From Bacteriovoracaceae bacterium UBA2394 (lineage in GTDB: Bacteria > Bdellovibrionota > UBA2394), in contig DDSI01000229.1 of the NCBI GenBank assembly GCA_002343335.1, positions 1-13,912 of the forward strand: 13,912 nt of DNA, written 5' to 3'. The position numbers and the translations under genes were made by a program. The notes under the pieces were generated by a model. The model did no database searches and had not been told where the DNA came from. It saw nothing but the letters and a program-made list of their open reading frames with translations. This document shows positions 8,158 to 13,912 of the stretch, piece after piece; the first letter of the stretch is position 1, and each line of letters starts with the position of its first letter.

Positions 8158-8583
8158 ATGAAAAATCCCCTTCAAACAGCTGCTTTTGCTCTTTTTTTTA
8201 CGATCTCAGCTTTCGCCTTCACACGTGTTTTACACGCTGGTGAGTCGGCAAAAGCGGTGTACGAATCTCTCAAAACGCAACCCGTGGATGCTACGAAAGG
8301 AATGGGCGCGACCATCGAGCGAAAAATGGTGAAGGGTCTGTCCTGTGATAAAATTTCCAAGTTTAGCCCAGACGCACAACCGAAATATGAATGTCTGTTC
8401 TCGATCGACGATCGGAGTGACGAAGACATTTATAACAGTCTCGACACCGAAGAAGTCGATGTCACTAACGGCCAAATTGGCGGTCAAAATTTAGCTAAAA
8501 TCGTAGGATCTTTAAAGTGTGTCAAATCCACTCCCGCGATTGCCAATCCTCAACCTCGTTATTCTTGCATCATATTTAATTGA
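8158..8583 (+). CDS. Small secreted protein with two tandem cysteine-bearing repeats
   Basis: I do not recognise a family. The 141-residue product has a signal peptide (MKNPLQTAAFALFF core, likely cleavage after LHA at residue 27). The mature part is an internal duplication: residues about 32-81 and about 90-139 align as a shared pattern (Y-x-S-L, V-D-x-T-x-G, a K-x-V-x-x-L-x-C block, then Q-P-x-Y-x-C). Each copy holds two Cys with the same spacing (63/79 and 121/137), offset by exactly 58 residues, suggesting one disulfide per repeat in an oxidising periplasm. The start is the ATG at 8158; the nearby ATG at 8139 is out of frame. No clear Shine-Dalgarno is visible. A DUF155-like gene starts 27 nt after the stop, so co-transcription is likely. 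The function is unknown. Confidence 0.75.
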   Translation: MKNPLQTAAFALFFTISAFAFTRVLHAGESAKAVYESLKTQPVDATKGMGATIERKMVKGLSCDKISKFSPDAQPKYECLFSIDDRSDEDIYNSLDTEEVDVTNGQIGGQNLAKIVGSLKCVKSTPAIANPQPRYSCIIFN

Positions 8584-8610
8584 CCAACCTTGCAGCGGTC
8601 GCGAGCACTC

Positions 8611-9732
8611 GTGAAGTTTCGAAATCCAAAAATCATTGTCTATCGAGTCTTCGACATCGCCGAAGAAGTGGAACTGCGAAAGGCTGAAGAATTACTCCGA
8701 ACTCGAATTCGAGAGAACCCCGGCCGCCTGGAATTGAAAATGAAAGGTCAACAGGCCGTCATCATTCGGGAAGCCCCCGTTCGATTCTCCTTAGGCCTTG
8801 AATCACTTCCGGAGCTCGAATCGAATCTTCCACCGCCGCGACTTTCGGCGACGCTTTGGAACTATGGCGCGCTTTCGATTTCTTACCAATTCGATCTGGG
8901 AGCGACGGCCACGCAGGACGATTTTTTTCGATATTCCGTCTTACTCAACGAGGACGAGAAACTTATTCAAGCCCTCAACGAGAATGCGAAAGCAAAAGCC
9001 GGCGAGGTCATTCTCATGTTGAGAGATGCCCTTCAGAAACCTCAGATTTGGAACGAATTTGAAGACTACATTATTTATCTTTCGGACGGCACGGATGAAA
9101 ATTGGACATCGGAACAATTGATCGATGACGGCGACGTGCCGGAAATCATTATGGGAGAGCCCGAGCACGAACTCGCTCCTGACATTCGCGCCCGCTTACT
9201 TGAAAATACGTTTCAGTATGGAAATGACGATCTTTGTGTGATCGATTGGAACTCGGCCTTCGTCTTGGAACCGGCGTCGCAGTCGGATGTGTTGGATGTT
9301 TTAGAGTTTTCACTCAGTCATCAGCTCGAATTGCGATTCTACGATCATCTGATCGATAGTCGCCTCCAGCAGCTCTACACTTCGCTTGAAGAGGACCGGA
9401 AGCGCTTTCCTTTGGTAAAGATTCTGAGGGGAAGTTTCTCTCAAGTGGCTGAAGAGGCTAGCTCTACTTATCTCGAACTATCTGAGTTTACGGAACGCAT
9501 GGGTAATTCCTTGAAAGCTATTGGAGACTTTTATCTTGCGAGGATTTTTCGAGCTGCCTTACAGCGGTTTCGGACTCGAGATTGGGAAGAAAGCATCGGA
9601 AGAAAAATGGACTTACTCTCCAAGATTCCAACTTTGTTGCAAAACGAGGTGAATACGCGCCGCGGACACTTGCTCGAGATCATCATCATTCTCTTGATAG
9701 CCTATGAAATTATCATGGCTTACGTGCGATGA
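8611..9732 (+). CDS. DUF155/RMD1 (YagE/Sif2)-like protein with a C-terminal membrane anchor
   Basis: This protein of about 373 residues is mostly soluble, with an acidic middle. The C-terminal third is helical and matches the DUF155 pattern: a helix region around FYDHLIDSRLQQLYTSLEED, a long charged helical stretch (RDWEES), and a final TRRGHLLEIIIILLIAYEII membrane segment just before the C-terminus. This resembles the R-x-x-L-L-E-hydrophobic ending of fungal Rmd1/Sif2, human RMND1 and bacterial homologues. RMND1 supports mitochondrial translation; bacterial roles are unclear. The start is uncertain: GTG 8611 gives a good family-like start (VKFRNPKIIVYRVF), while TTG 8590 would add seven residues. 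Neither has a clear Shine-Dalgarno, and coupling to the preceding gene is possible. Arginine is mostly CGA in the first part. The family assignment is from pattern recall. Confidence 0.75.
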   Translation: MKFRNPKIIVYRVFDIAEEVELRKAEELLRTRIRENPGRLELKMKGQQAVIIREAPVRFSLGLESLPELESNLPPPRLSATLWNYGALSISYQFDLGATATQDDFFRYSVLLNEDEKLIQALNENAKAKAGEVILMLRDALQKPQIWNEFEDYIIYLSDGTDENWTSEQLIDDGDVPEIIMGEPEHELAPDIRARLLENTFQYGNDDLCVIDWNSAFVLEPASQSDVLDVLEFSLSHQLELRFYDHLIDSRLQQLYTSLEEDRKRFPLVKILRGSFSQVAEEASSTYLELSEFTERMGNSLKAIGDFYLARIFRAALQRFRTRDWEESIGRKMDLLSKIPTLLQNEVNTRRGHLLEIIIILLIAYEIIMAYVR

Positions 9733-9775
9733 CTTTTAGCCGCTGAACGCCTCCTAAGACGCGAGCGATTAAAAG
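9733..9775. repeat. Imperfect hairpin directly after the DUF155-like stop codon
   Basis: Directly after the TGA, CTTTTA (9733-9738) can pair with TAAAAG (9770-9775) and CGCT (9741-9744) with AGCG (9764-9767), with a symmetric two-base internal loop. CGC (9748-9750) and GCG (9761-9763) can extend it. The result is a stem of about 13 pairs in all. It has no adjacent U-run on the plus strand, so it is at best a weak or protein-assisted terminator, or an mRNA 3'-end stabiliser. Confidence 0.35.
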
Positions 9776-9779
9776 AAGG

Positions 9780-9798
9780 TGGCGGAGCCTCCTCTCCG
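9780..9798 (-). other. Short sequence echoing both ends of the tRNA-Ser
   Basis: On the minus strand this reads CGGAGAGGAGGCTCCGCCA. It contains GGAGAG, the first six bases of the tRNA-Ser acceptor stem, and CTCCGCCA, the last eight bases including CCA, fused with four bases between. On the plus strand GTGGCGGAG (9779-9787) recurs exactly at 9926-9934, the end of the real tRNA, 147 bp away. It could be the scar of a collapsed second tRNA-Ser copy, a small attachment-like direct repeat, or chance given the low complexity. Confidence 0.25.
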
Positions 9799-9926
9799 AT
9801 AACCAATTTCGAGTATTTTTTCTTCAGACGAGGAAGATGAGTGAGCAACGAGGGAGTGTATCGTGAAATACATGACCGAGGAGCGAACGAAATCTAACGA
9901 AGTATGAAGGAAAAAGACGACGAAAG

Positions 9927-10016
9927 TGGCGGAGAGAGAGAGATTCGAACTCTCGTTGGAGTTTCCCCCAAATACGCTTTCCAGGCGTACGGTTTCAGCC
10001 ACTCACCCATCTCTCC
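9927..10016 (-). tRNA. tRNA-Ser (anticodon GGA)
   Basis: Read on the minus strand, this 90-nt sequence folds as a class II tRNA. The acceptor stem GGAGAGA (10016-10010) pairs with TCTCTCC, followed by discriminator G and an encoded CCA (9929-9927). The anticodon stem-loop has loop CTGGAAA, giving anticodon GGA, which reads serine UCC/UCU codons. A long variable arm (UUGG...CCAA) is typical of tRNA-Ser, and the T arm is GAGAG-TTCGAAT-CTCTC. A run of five T begins 11 nt beyond CCA (9915-9911) and could help end transcription. It lies on the opposite strand to its flanking genes, so it needs its own promoter. Confidence 0.96.
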
Positions 10017-10026
10017 GGTTTATTGA

Positions 10027-10044
10027 GCGCTGCCTTCGCAGCGC
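10027..10044. repeat. Perfect 7-bp hairpin next to tRNA-Ser
   Basis: GCGCTGC and GCAGCGC are separated by CTTC. On the minus strand the loop reads GAAG, and the stem ends 10 nt before the first base of the tRNA. In the pre-tRNA it would form a stable stem close to the RNase P cleavage site. Confidence 0.6.
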
Positions 10045-10066
10045 ACCTTCACGACGTTTCGGTATC

Positions 10067-10093
10067 GGGGATTTTCTCCAAGGGAAAATCCCC
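10067..10093. repeat. Perfect 10-bp inverted repeat
   Basis: GGGGATTTTC (10067-10076) and GAAAATCCCC (10084-10093) are exact reverse complements around a 7-base spacer. A G-U and a C-G pair in the spacer could lengthen the stem to 12. It could be an RNA hairpin in the tRNA leader or a dimeric protein operator; no U-run follows on either strand. Confidence 0.65.
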
Positions 10094-10120
10094 TCCAAAC
10101 GGGCATAATGCTGTTCCGGC

Positions 10121-10149
10121 ATCGTAATGATGTAACGGCGGCGCATCAA
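10121..10149 (-). promoter_or_regulatory. Candidate promoter for tRNA-Ser
   Basis: On the minus strand, TTGATG (10149-10144) and TACGAT (10126-10121) are spaced by exactly 17 bp, each matching consensus at four of six positions. Start would be near 10114, giving a leader of roughly 100 nt that includes both strong hairpins before the tRNA 5' end. It is pattern matching only; a promoter closer to the tRNA is not excluded. Confidence 0.35.
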
Positions 10150-10218
10150 GCGCTGACATTTCGATAGAGTAGAGGGGCTTTTCAGCAGAGCCCAAAGCCA
10201 TACAATAGAGGCATGAAT

Positions 10219-10449
10219 GTGAATGGGGGAGCCAGTCTGCTCGTTAAGGCCGCCGTGTCGATGCTCGAGGCGCGCATGAATGATCCAGATAGGGCCAATG
10301 GCAACTCCAAGCCCGATTCGGAATTGAAAAATCTTCGCGATGCTCTTTTGATCCTTGGAAATGTTCACGTCAGTGACGAAAAGGATGGCGAAGAAAAAAA
10401 TGGCGAAACATCAGCCGCGCCCCATTCGACGATTTCTGTCTACGCATAG
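10219..10449 (+). CDS. Possible small protein of unknown function
   Basis: I do not recognise this 76-residue product. It has an amphipathic helical start (about 5-20), a DPDRANGNSKPDSE linker, a second helix (KNLRDALLILGNV) and an acidic, low-complexity tail with repeated KDGEE/KNGE. The GTG at 10219 is preferred because AGAGG lies seven bases upstream; the ATG at 10213 is too close to that site. The frame ends in a TAG 47 nt before the hydrolase, so it could be its operon partner. Support is weak: there is no homologue in memory, and overlapping frames are also open on both strands. Confidence 0.4.
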   Translation: MNGGASLLVKAAVSMLEARMNDPDRANGNSKPDSELKNLRDALLILGNVHVSDEKDGEEKNGETSAAPHSTISVYA

Positions 10450-10459
10450 CCGACAACAA

Positions 10460-10488
10460 TTGACACCCCTCTCTCCGATTGGAGAAAA
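10460..10488 (+). promoter_or_regulatory. Consensus -35 box upstream of the glycoside hydrolase
   Basis: TTGACA (10460-10465) is a perfect -35 hexamer. The -10 at a 17-bp spacing (around AGAAAA, 10483-10488) is poor, and the start would fall almost on the ATG. It is therefore either an activator-dependent promoter with a near-leaderless message or a chance match. Confidence 0.2.
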
Positions 10489-10496
10489 CTTTCACC

Positions 10497-11978
10497 ATGA
10501 TGAGGGGAATGGGGATCTACGCGCTCGTTTATTGTCTATTAACTATTACTTCGGCCCACGCGGAGGTAAACGCCACCGTCGGCATGGAAGTACTGTGGGA
10601 TCAAAACTTGGGAAATTGGAAGACGATTCCCACACTGCAAGTAGTGGTGAATCCAATGCTTCGACGGGGGTCGAGGATTCATCCCCAGGCATTTCAGGCT
10701 CTGAAGAATCTCGGCACCGAGCACGTCCGCTATGTGCCCTGGCTTCCCTATCCGAAATTGGGAATTCCCGCTCTCTATCCGCCTACGACTGAAAGAACTT
10801 CATGGGATTTCACGCTCATTGATCCAATGCTCGAAGACTTCATGGCTGCGATGGAAGGGCGCAAGGTTATCCTCAACTTCAGCACGATACCTCAGTGGAT
10901 GGTAAATGCGCCGCAGCCGACCTACCATGAAGACCCCAATGTAGCGATGTGGGAATATCCCAAGGGTGCTGACTTCCTCGATAAGTCTTACAAACAAGTC
11001 GCAGAATATTTTGGTCGCATTGTGAAATGGTATTCGAATGGCGGCTTTACCGACGAACTAGGCAAGGAGCACAAATCAGGACACCGCTATTCGTTCGATG
11101 CATGGGAAGTTCTCAACGAAATTGATTTCGAACGCGCACAAAATCCCGAGCTCTACACAAAGCTTTACGACGCCGTCGTCGAAGAAATTCGTAGCGCTCA
11201 GCCCTCCCTCAAATTCATCGGGCTTGGCCTGGCAAAGCCTGCTGAAAATTTGCGCTATTATGAATATTTTCTAAATCCGGCGAATCATTCGGCGGGAATT
11301 CCTGTGGATGGAATTTCATATCATTTCTACGCGAAGTTAAAATTGCCCAAAAATTCTGCGAAAGCAGCTGCAGTGGAACTCTTTACGGAGACAGATAAGT
11401 TTATTCAGACCGCTACAAAAATCGAAGAAATGAAAAAGCAACTCAATCCCAAAGTTTGGTCGTATGTGAATGAACTGGGAACCATTTGCGATGAGGTTGA
11501 CTGGCACAACCACGCTCTTCCGAATTACTACTGGAGCCTATCTTCCGCCGTCTATGCTTATGCCTTAGGCCGGCTCGCGATTCTCGGCGCGGAAGTAGCG
11601 GGTCAAAGTCAGCTTGTCGGATTTCCAAGTCAGTTCCCAAGCGTGTCCATGGTGAACTGGGAAACGGGAGAGCCCAATGAACGCTATTGGGTGCTAAAAA
11701 TGCTGAAGGACTCTCTTCAATTGGGAGACGCCATCTCACCGGCGAGATTATTCGCTCCCGCTCCAATCTTTGCCTTGGGCTTAGGAAATAAAAAATTATT
11801 AGTGGTGAATCAGTCGCCCAAACCCATCACCCTTCAACTTACCAACACCAAAGTGATGAACGATGTCGTATTTGTAGGTTTGGGATCGAGCGGAATTCAA
11901 AAGCGCGCTCCTGCTTCGCCGCATCATGTTCAGCTGCCGGGATTTGGAGTCGCGATGATTCCCGTCCAGCCGCATTGA
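10497..11978 (+). CDS. Secreted clan GH-A-like glycoside hydrolase (GH39-like)
   Basis: This 493-residue protein starts with a signal peptide (MMRGMGIYALVYCLL core, TSAHA/E cleavage after about residue 22), so it is exported. The body looks like a (beta/alpha)8 barrel of clan GH-A: WEVLNEIDF carries the Asn-Glu acid/base pair (Asn207-Glu208), DGISYHFY is a typical substrate-pocket strand, and YVNELGT holds the probable nucleophile Glu326 at the end of a later strand. The last 70-90 residues look like the accessory beta-sandwich domain common in GH39/GH30 relatives. The closest family is GH39-like, but substrate cannot be told. The open frame extends to TTG 10479; the ATG at 10497 gives a proper signal peptide and has GGAG about 12 bases upstream. 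ATG 10500 and 10509 are alternatives. Confidence 0.8.
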   Translation: MMRGMGIYALVYCLLTITSAHAEVNATVGMEVLWDQNLGNWKTIPTLQVVVNPMLRRGSRIHPQAFQALKNLGTEHVRYVPWLPYPKLGIPALYPPTTERTSWDFTLIDPMLEDFMAAMEGRKVILNFSTIPQWMVNAPQPTYHEDPNVAMWEYPKGADFLDKSYKQVAEYFGRIVKWYSNGGFTDELGKEHKSGHRYSFDAWEVLNEIDFERAQNPELYTKLYDAVVEEIRSAQPSLKFIGLGLAKPAENLRYYEYFLNPANHSAGIPVDGISYHFYAKLKLPKNSAKAAAVELFTETDKFIQTATKIEEMKKQLNPKVWSYVNELGTICDEVDWHNHALPNYYWSLSSAVYAYALGRLAILGAEVAGQSQLVGFPSQFPSVSMVNWETGEPNERYWVLKMLKDSLQLGDAISPARLFAPAPIFALGLGNKKLLVVNQSPKPITLQLTNTKVMNDVVFVGLGSSGIQKRAPASPHHVQLPGFGVAMIPVQPH

Positions 11979-12002
11979 AGTTCGATACAAACTAAAGATA
12001 GA

Positions 12003-12016
12003 GGTCGATAGCGACC
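12003..12016. repeat. Small perfect hairpin between the hydrolase and the basic-protein gene
   Basis: GGTCG and CGACC are separated by ATAG, 24 nt after the hydrolase stop and 19 nt before the next ATG. The AACTGTTTAAAATT that follows is only mildly T-rich, so termination would be weak. The TAAAAT within it (12024-12029) could instead be a -10 box for the downstream gene, with a start near its ATG. Confidence 0.3.
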
Positions 12017-12035
12017 AACTGTTTAAAATTCATAC

Positions 12036-12314
12036 ATGGGAAAAAAACGCATTTCAAAAAAAACGACCTCTACTTCAAAAAAATCTAAAAACCGCGCTTC
12101 CACGAAGCACTCTTTCCTAAAGGATCTTGGGGCGGGTGATATTGAAAAGAATATTAAAAAATGGGCCGGCAAGGTTCAAAATAAATTTAAACATCTTACT
12201 CCTGCTCAAAAGCGTGCTTCCATCCAAGCCGCAATCGTGCTCGCCACGATCGTTTTGCCGAAATCGAAAGTCATTAAACGGGTATTTAAGCAAGTGGTTG
12301 GGAAGGGCGCCTAA
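12036..12314 (+). CDS. Small lysine-rich basic protein of unknown function
   Basis: I do not recognise a family. The 92-residue product has a Lys/Ser/Thr-rich tail (residues 1-26, with KKRISKK and KKSKNR clusters), then a short acidic patch (GAGDIEKNIKKW), then a helical region with a hydrophobic stretch (AAIVLATIVLP, about 67-77) flanked by lysines. The high charge suggests nucleic-acid or membrane-surface binding; a histone-like or toxin-like role is possible but unproven. The tail is encoded by long A-tracts (7, 8, 7 and 5 A at 12041-12091). There is no clear Shine-Dalgarno before the ATG. Its TAA shares four bases with the stop of the convergent ATPase gene, leaving no room for a terminator between them. 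Confidence 0.65.
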   Translation: MGKKRISKKTTSTSKKSKNRASTKHSFLKDLGAGDIEKNIKKWAGKVQNKFKHLTPAQKRASIQAAIVLATIVLPKSKVIKRVFKQVVGKGA

Positions 12315-13912
12315 TCTCGATTGTCGAAATAGGAAGCCCGAGACGCGATCGCGATGACGCTTAAGGAAGATAGTGGCATTAAGATCGCGCAAATGACGGG
12401 GCCTAAGTACCCGCTAAAGACAAAGGATATTGCGACCACATTGTAGAGAATCGAAATGGTGATATTGAGCGCGCTGATGCGGTAAGCGCGCTGAATGGCG
12501 CGAAGAATTGCCGGAACTAGTCGAAGATCCTTCCTCAACAGGTAAACATCCGCGCTTTGAATGGAGCTTTCCGCGCTGCCCGAAAAGCCCAGAGATAGAT
12601 CAGCTTTTTGAAAGGCAAGAGAGTCGTTAAACCCGTCGCCCACCATAAGGACGGGCTTCGGAAGGTTTTCTATAAGCTCAGCCTTCTCTAGAGGGGATAG
12701 ACCGCCCTGCACCATTCCAGCCCAAGAAAACTCCGCTTCAGCAATATTCGGATCACCGGAAAACACCGCCAAATTTAAAGAGGGATTTTGGGATGCTAAA
12801 TCTGTGATGACTTCGGGCAATTCTTCTCGAATTTTGTCCCGCAATTGATATTGCAACAATGGAACTTCATCGACGGAGAGCTCCGCAATGGACAGCGCTC
12901 GTGACTGGTCAGCGAGATCGGCCTGTTTGGGTTTACCCAAAAAGAGCTTTCGGCCTTGATAGTTTGCAAAAATCCCCTCTCCGCTTACCTCTCTTAAATC
13001 TTCCACACCATTTGGTCCTCCCGTCCCGGTAAATCCAAAACTATCTCGGCAATAAAACGCCAAAGCCTTCGCGATCGGGTGCTCGCTCTGAATCGTCATG
13101 GCGCAAACCAAATGAGCCTCGGTCTTCGGATCAAAGACATGTTTGAAGCGCAAAATTCTTTCTACCGTCATTGCTCCTTGCGTAAGCGTTCCCGTTTTAT
13201 CAAAGGCGATCGATTGTATGATTTTTAACGAAAGAATTCTTGCGAGTCTCAGAAATGCCACGCCCCTCTTTAAACCTTGAGCGCGAAGTTGCGCCAAAGC
13301 CAACGGTCGGCCCAATTGAAAGGCGCACGGACAACTGACAACGAGCAATGAAATACACATTCGGACGTCTCCAGTGAGTCCATAGACACCGGCAGTGAGC
13401 GACAAAATTCCCAGGGTAAAGAGTTGATCGATCCACGAAGGAAGTGAATACAGAGTACGCGCCTCCAAGCCACTTTTGAGGCAAGATAAAGAAGACTGAT
13501 TCTCGCTCCTCAAAACCTCCAGCAATGCGGTTCGTTCTAGAACTTTGGATCCCTGTCTTATCTCTTGCCTCGACAATTTGCGCCTAGGCGTGGTCTCACC
13601 CGTAAGGACGCTTTCATCCACCCAGGCCTCCGCTTCGAGAAGCCGACTGTCTAGAGGCACCATCTGATTCTCACGAATTCGAAAATGATCGCCTACTGCG
13701 AGTGAACTGGACGGAATTTCCGATGCATTTCCCTCGGCAGATATTTTCTCGACAGGGATCGTGAAGGAAGAATTCCGTCGGCCGTAGCTATCTTGAATAA
13801 ACCACCTTCCCGCCAACAAAAGAAAGACTACCATGGCAAGCGAGTCGAAATAACTTTCCGCCGATCCGATGACGATAGAATGAAGGCTGAAGGCACCGCC
13901 TACGACCAATGC
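12311..13912 (-). CDS. Copper-type P1B ATPase, C-terminal part (CcoI/FixI- or CopA-like)
   Basis: The 533 residues in the window form the catalytic core. In order: membrane segments, actuator domain with TGET (about 104-107), the CPC metal-site motif (about 194-196, reading CPCAFQLGRP), phosphorylation site DKTGTLT (about 238-244), SEHPIA (about 276-281), hinge GDGFND (about 425-430), and final membrane segments with YN and MPLSS. CPC plus YN and MxxSS is the P1B-1 (Cu+) signature. Such pumps export copper or load it into cytochrome oxidase (CcoI/FixI). The first codon in the window is Ala, and the frame is open to the edge, so 150-250 N-terminal residues, including any metal-binding domain, are outside. 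The ATP of the usual CPCALxLATP reads GRP here. The gene ends 4 nt inside the convergent basic-protein gene. Confidence 0.9.
   Translation of the reverse strand, partial: ALVVGGAFSLHSIVIGSAESYFDSLAMVVFLLLAGRWFIQDSYGRRNSSFTIPVEKISAEGNASEIPSSSLAVGDHFRIRENQMVPLDSRLLEAEAWVDESVLTGETTPRRKLSRQEIRQGSKVLERTALLEVLRSENQSSLSCLKSGLEARTLYSLPSWIDQLFTLGILSLTAGVYGLTGDVRMCISLLVVSCPCAFQLGRPLALAQLRAQGLKRGVAFLRLARILSLKIIQSIAFDKTGTLTQGAMTVERILRFKHVFDPKTEAHLVCAMTIQSEHPIAKALAFYCRDSFGFTGTGGPNGVEDLREVSGEGIFANYQGRKLFLGKPKQADLADQSRALSIAELSVDEVPLLQYQLRDKIREELPEVITDLASQNPSLNLAVFSGDPNIAEAEFSWAGMVQGGLSPLEKAELIENLPKPVLMVGDGFNDSLAFQKADLSLGFSGSAESSIQSADVYLLRKDLRLVPAILRAIQRAYRISALNITISILYNVVAISFVFSGYLGPVICAILMPLSSLSVIAIASRASYFDNRD

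Larger units (their letters stand above)
10017..10218. other. Structured non-coding stretch upstream of tRNA-Ser
   Basis: I see no convincing gene here. It contains two perfect inverted repeats: a 7-bp stem GCGCTGC/GCAGCGC with a 4-nt loop (10027-10044), and a 10-bp stem GGGGATTTTC/GAAAATCCCC with a 7-nt loop (10067-10093). A shorter GGGCT/AGCCC stem lies near 10175-10195. On the minus strand all this is 5' leader or promoter DNA for tRNA-Ser; on the plus strand it precedes the possible small gene at 10219. Neither large hairpin has a U-run on either strand, so they are not obvious intrinsic terminators. Confidence 0.5.

Noticed and set aside
7938..8243. A 101-residue plus-strand frame over the divergent gap.
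   Set aside because: It overlaps the signal peptide regions of both real genes and has no ribosome site or family features.
9769..10002. A 77-residue minus-strand frame.
   Set aside because: It runs through the tRNA-Ser gene.
10003..10368. A 121-residue minus-strand frame over the hairpin region.
   Set aside because: It crosses both inverted repeats and the tRNA 5' end; the product is very basic with no recognisable pattern.
10355..10792. A 145-residue plus-strand frame overlapping the hydrolase start.
   Set aside because: It is a low-complexity shadow in another frame of a clear coding sequence with a signal peptide.
1..13912. CRISPR arrays, insertion sequences, phage or defence genes.
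   Set aside because: I searched by eye for regularly spaced repeats, transposase or integrase motifs and toxin-antitoxin pairs and found none.

Overview
This 13.9 kb window is chromosomal bacterial DNA of roughly balanced base composition. It looks like a Gram-negative proteobacterium-like organism: three proteins carry Sec signal peptides with A-x-A cleavage sites, and there is a CcoI/FixI-like copper ATPase. The mix of CGA-rich arginine usage and small lineage-restricted secreted proteins would suit a Bdellovibrionota or 'deltaproteobacterial' relative. That placement is inference at low confidence; no rRNA or other decisive marker is present.

Layout. Positions 1-6181 (minus strand) hold a very tight gene run, in transcription order: dnaX (clamp-loader subunit), cutA, lon (ATP-dependent protease), purH and the start of purD (last steps of IMP synthesis and GAR synthetase). 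Junctions are a 1-nt overlap, then gaps of 4, 1 and 9 nt, so this reads as one operon joining replication, proteolysis and purine synthesis. A 95-bp divergent gap separates it from a TerC-family membrane protein (6277-7011, plus). Convergent to that gene is a secreted protein with a thioredoxin-like fold that lacks the active-site cysteines (7082-8047, minus).

Positions 8158-9732 (plus) hold a small secreted protein made of two similar cysteine-bearing repeats, followed 27 nt later by a DUF155/RMD1-like protein with a C-terminal membrane anchor. Next is a non-coding stretch with tRNA-Ser(GGA) on the minus strand (9927-10016). The presumed 5' leader of that tRNA contains two strong hairpins. 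A possible 76-residue small protein (10219-10449) precedes a secreted clan GH-A-like glycoside hydrolase (10497-11978). A lysine-rich 92-residue protein (12036-12314) ends tail-to-tail with a copper-type P1B ATPase (12311 to the window end, minus strand, N-terminus outside the window); their stop codons share four bases.

No insertion sequence, CRISPR array, phage module or defence system is visible. The most unusual points are the composition of the dnaX-cutA-lon-purHD run, the redox-dead thioredoxin-like protein, the duplicated secreted cysteine module, the structured region upstream of tRNA-Ser with a short echo of the tRNA ends downstream, and the altered post-CPC sequence of the ATPase.
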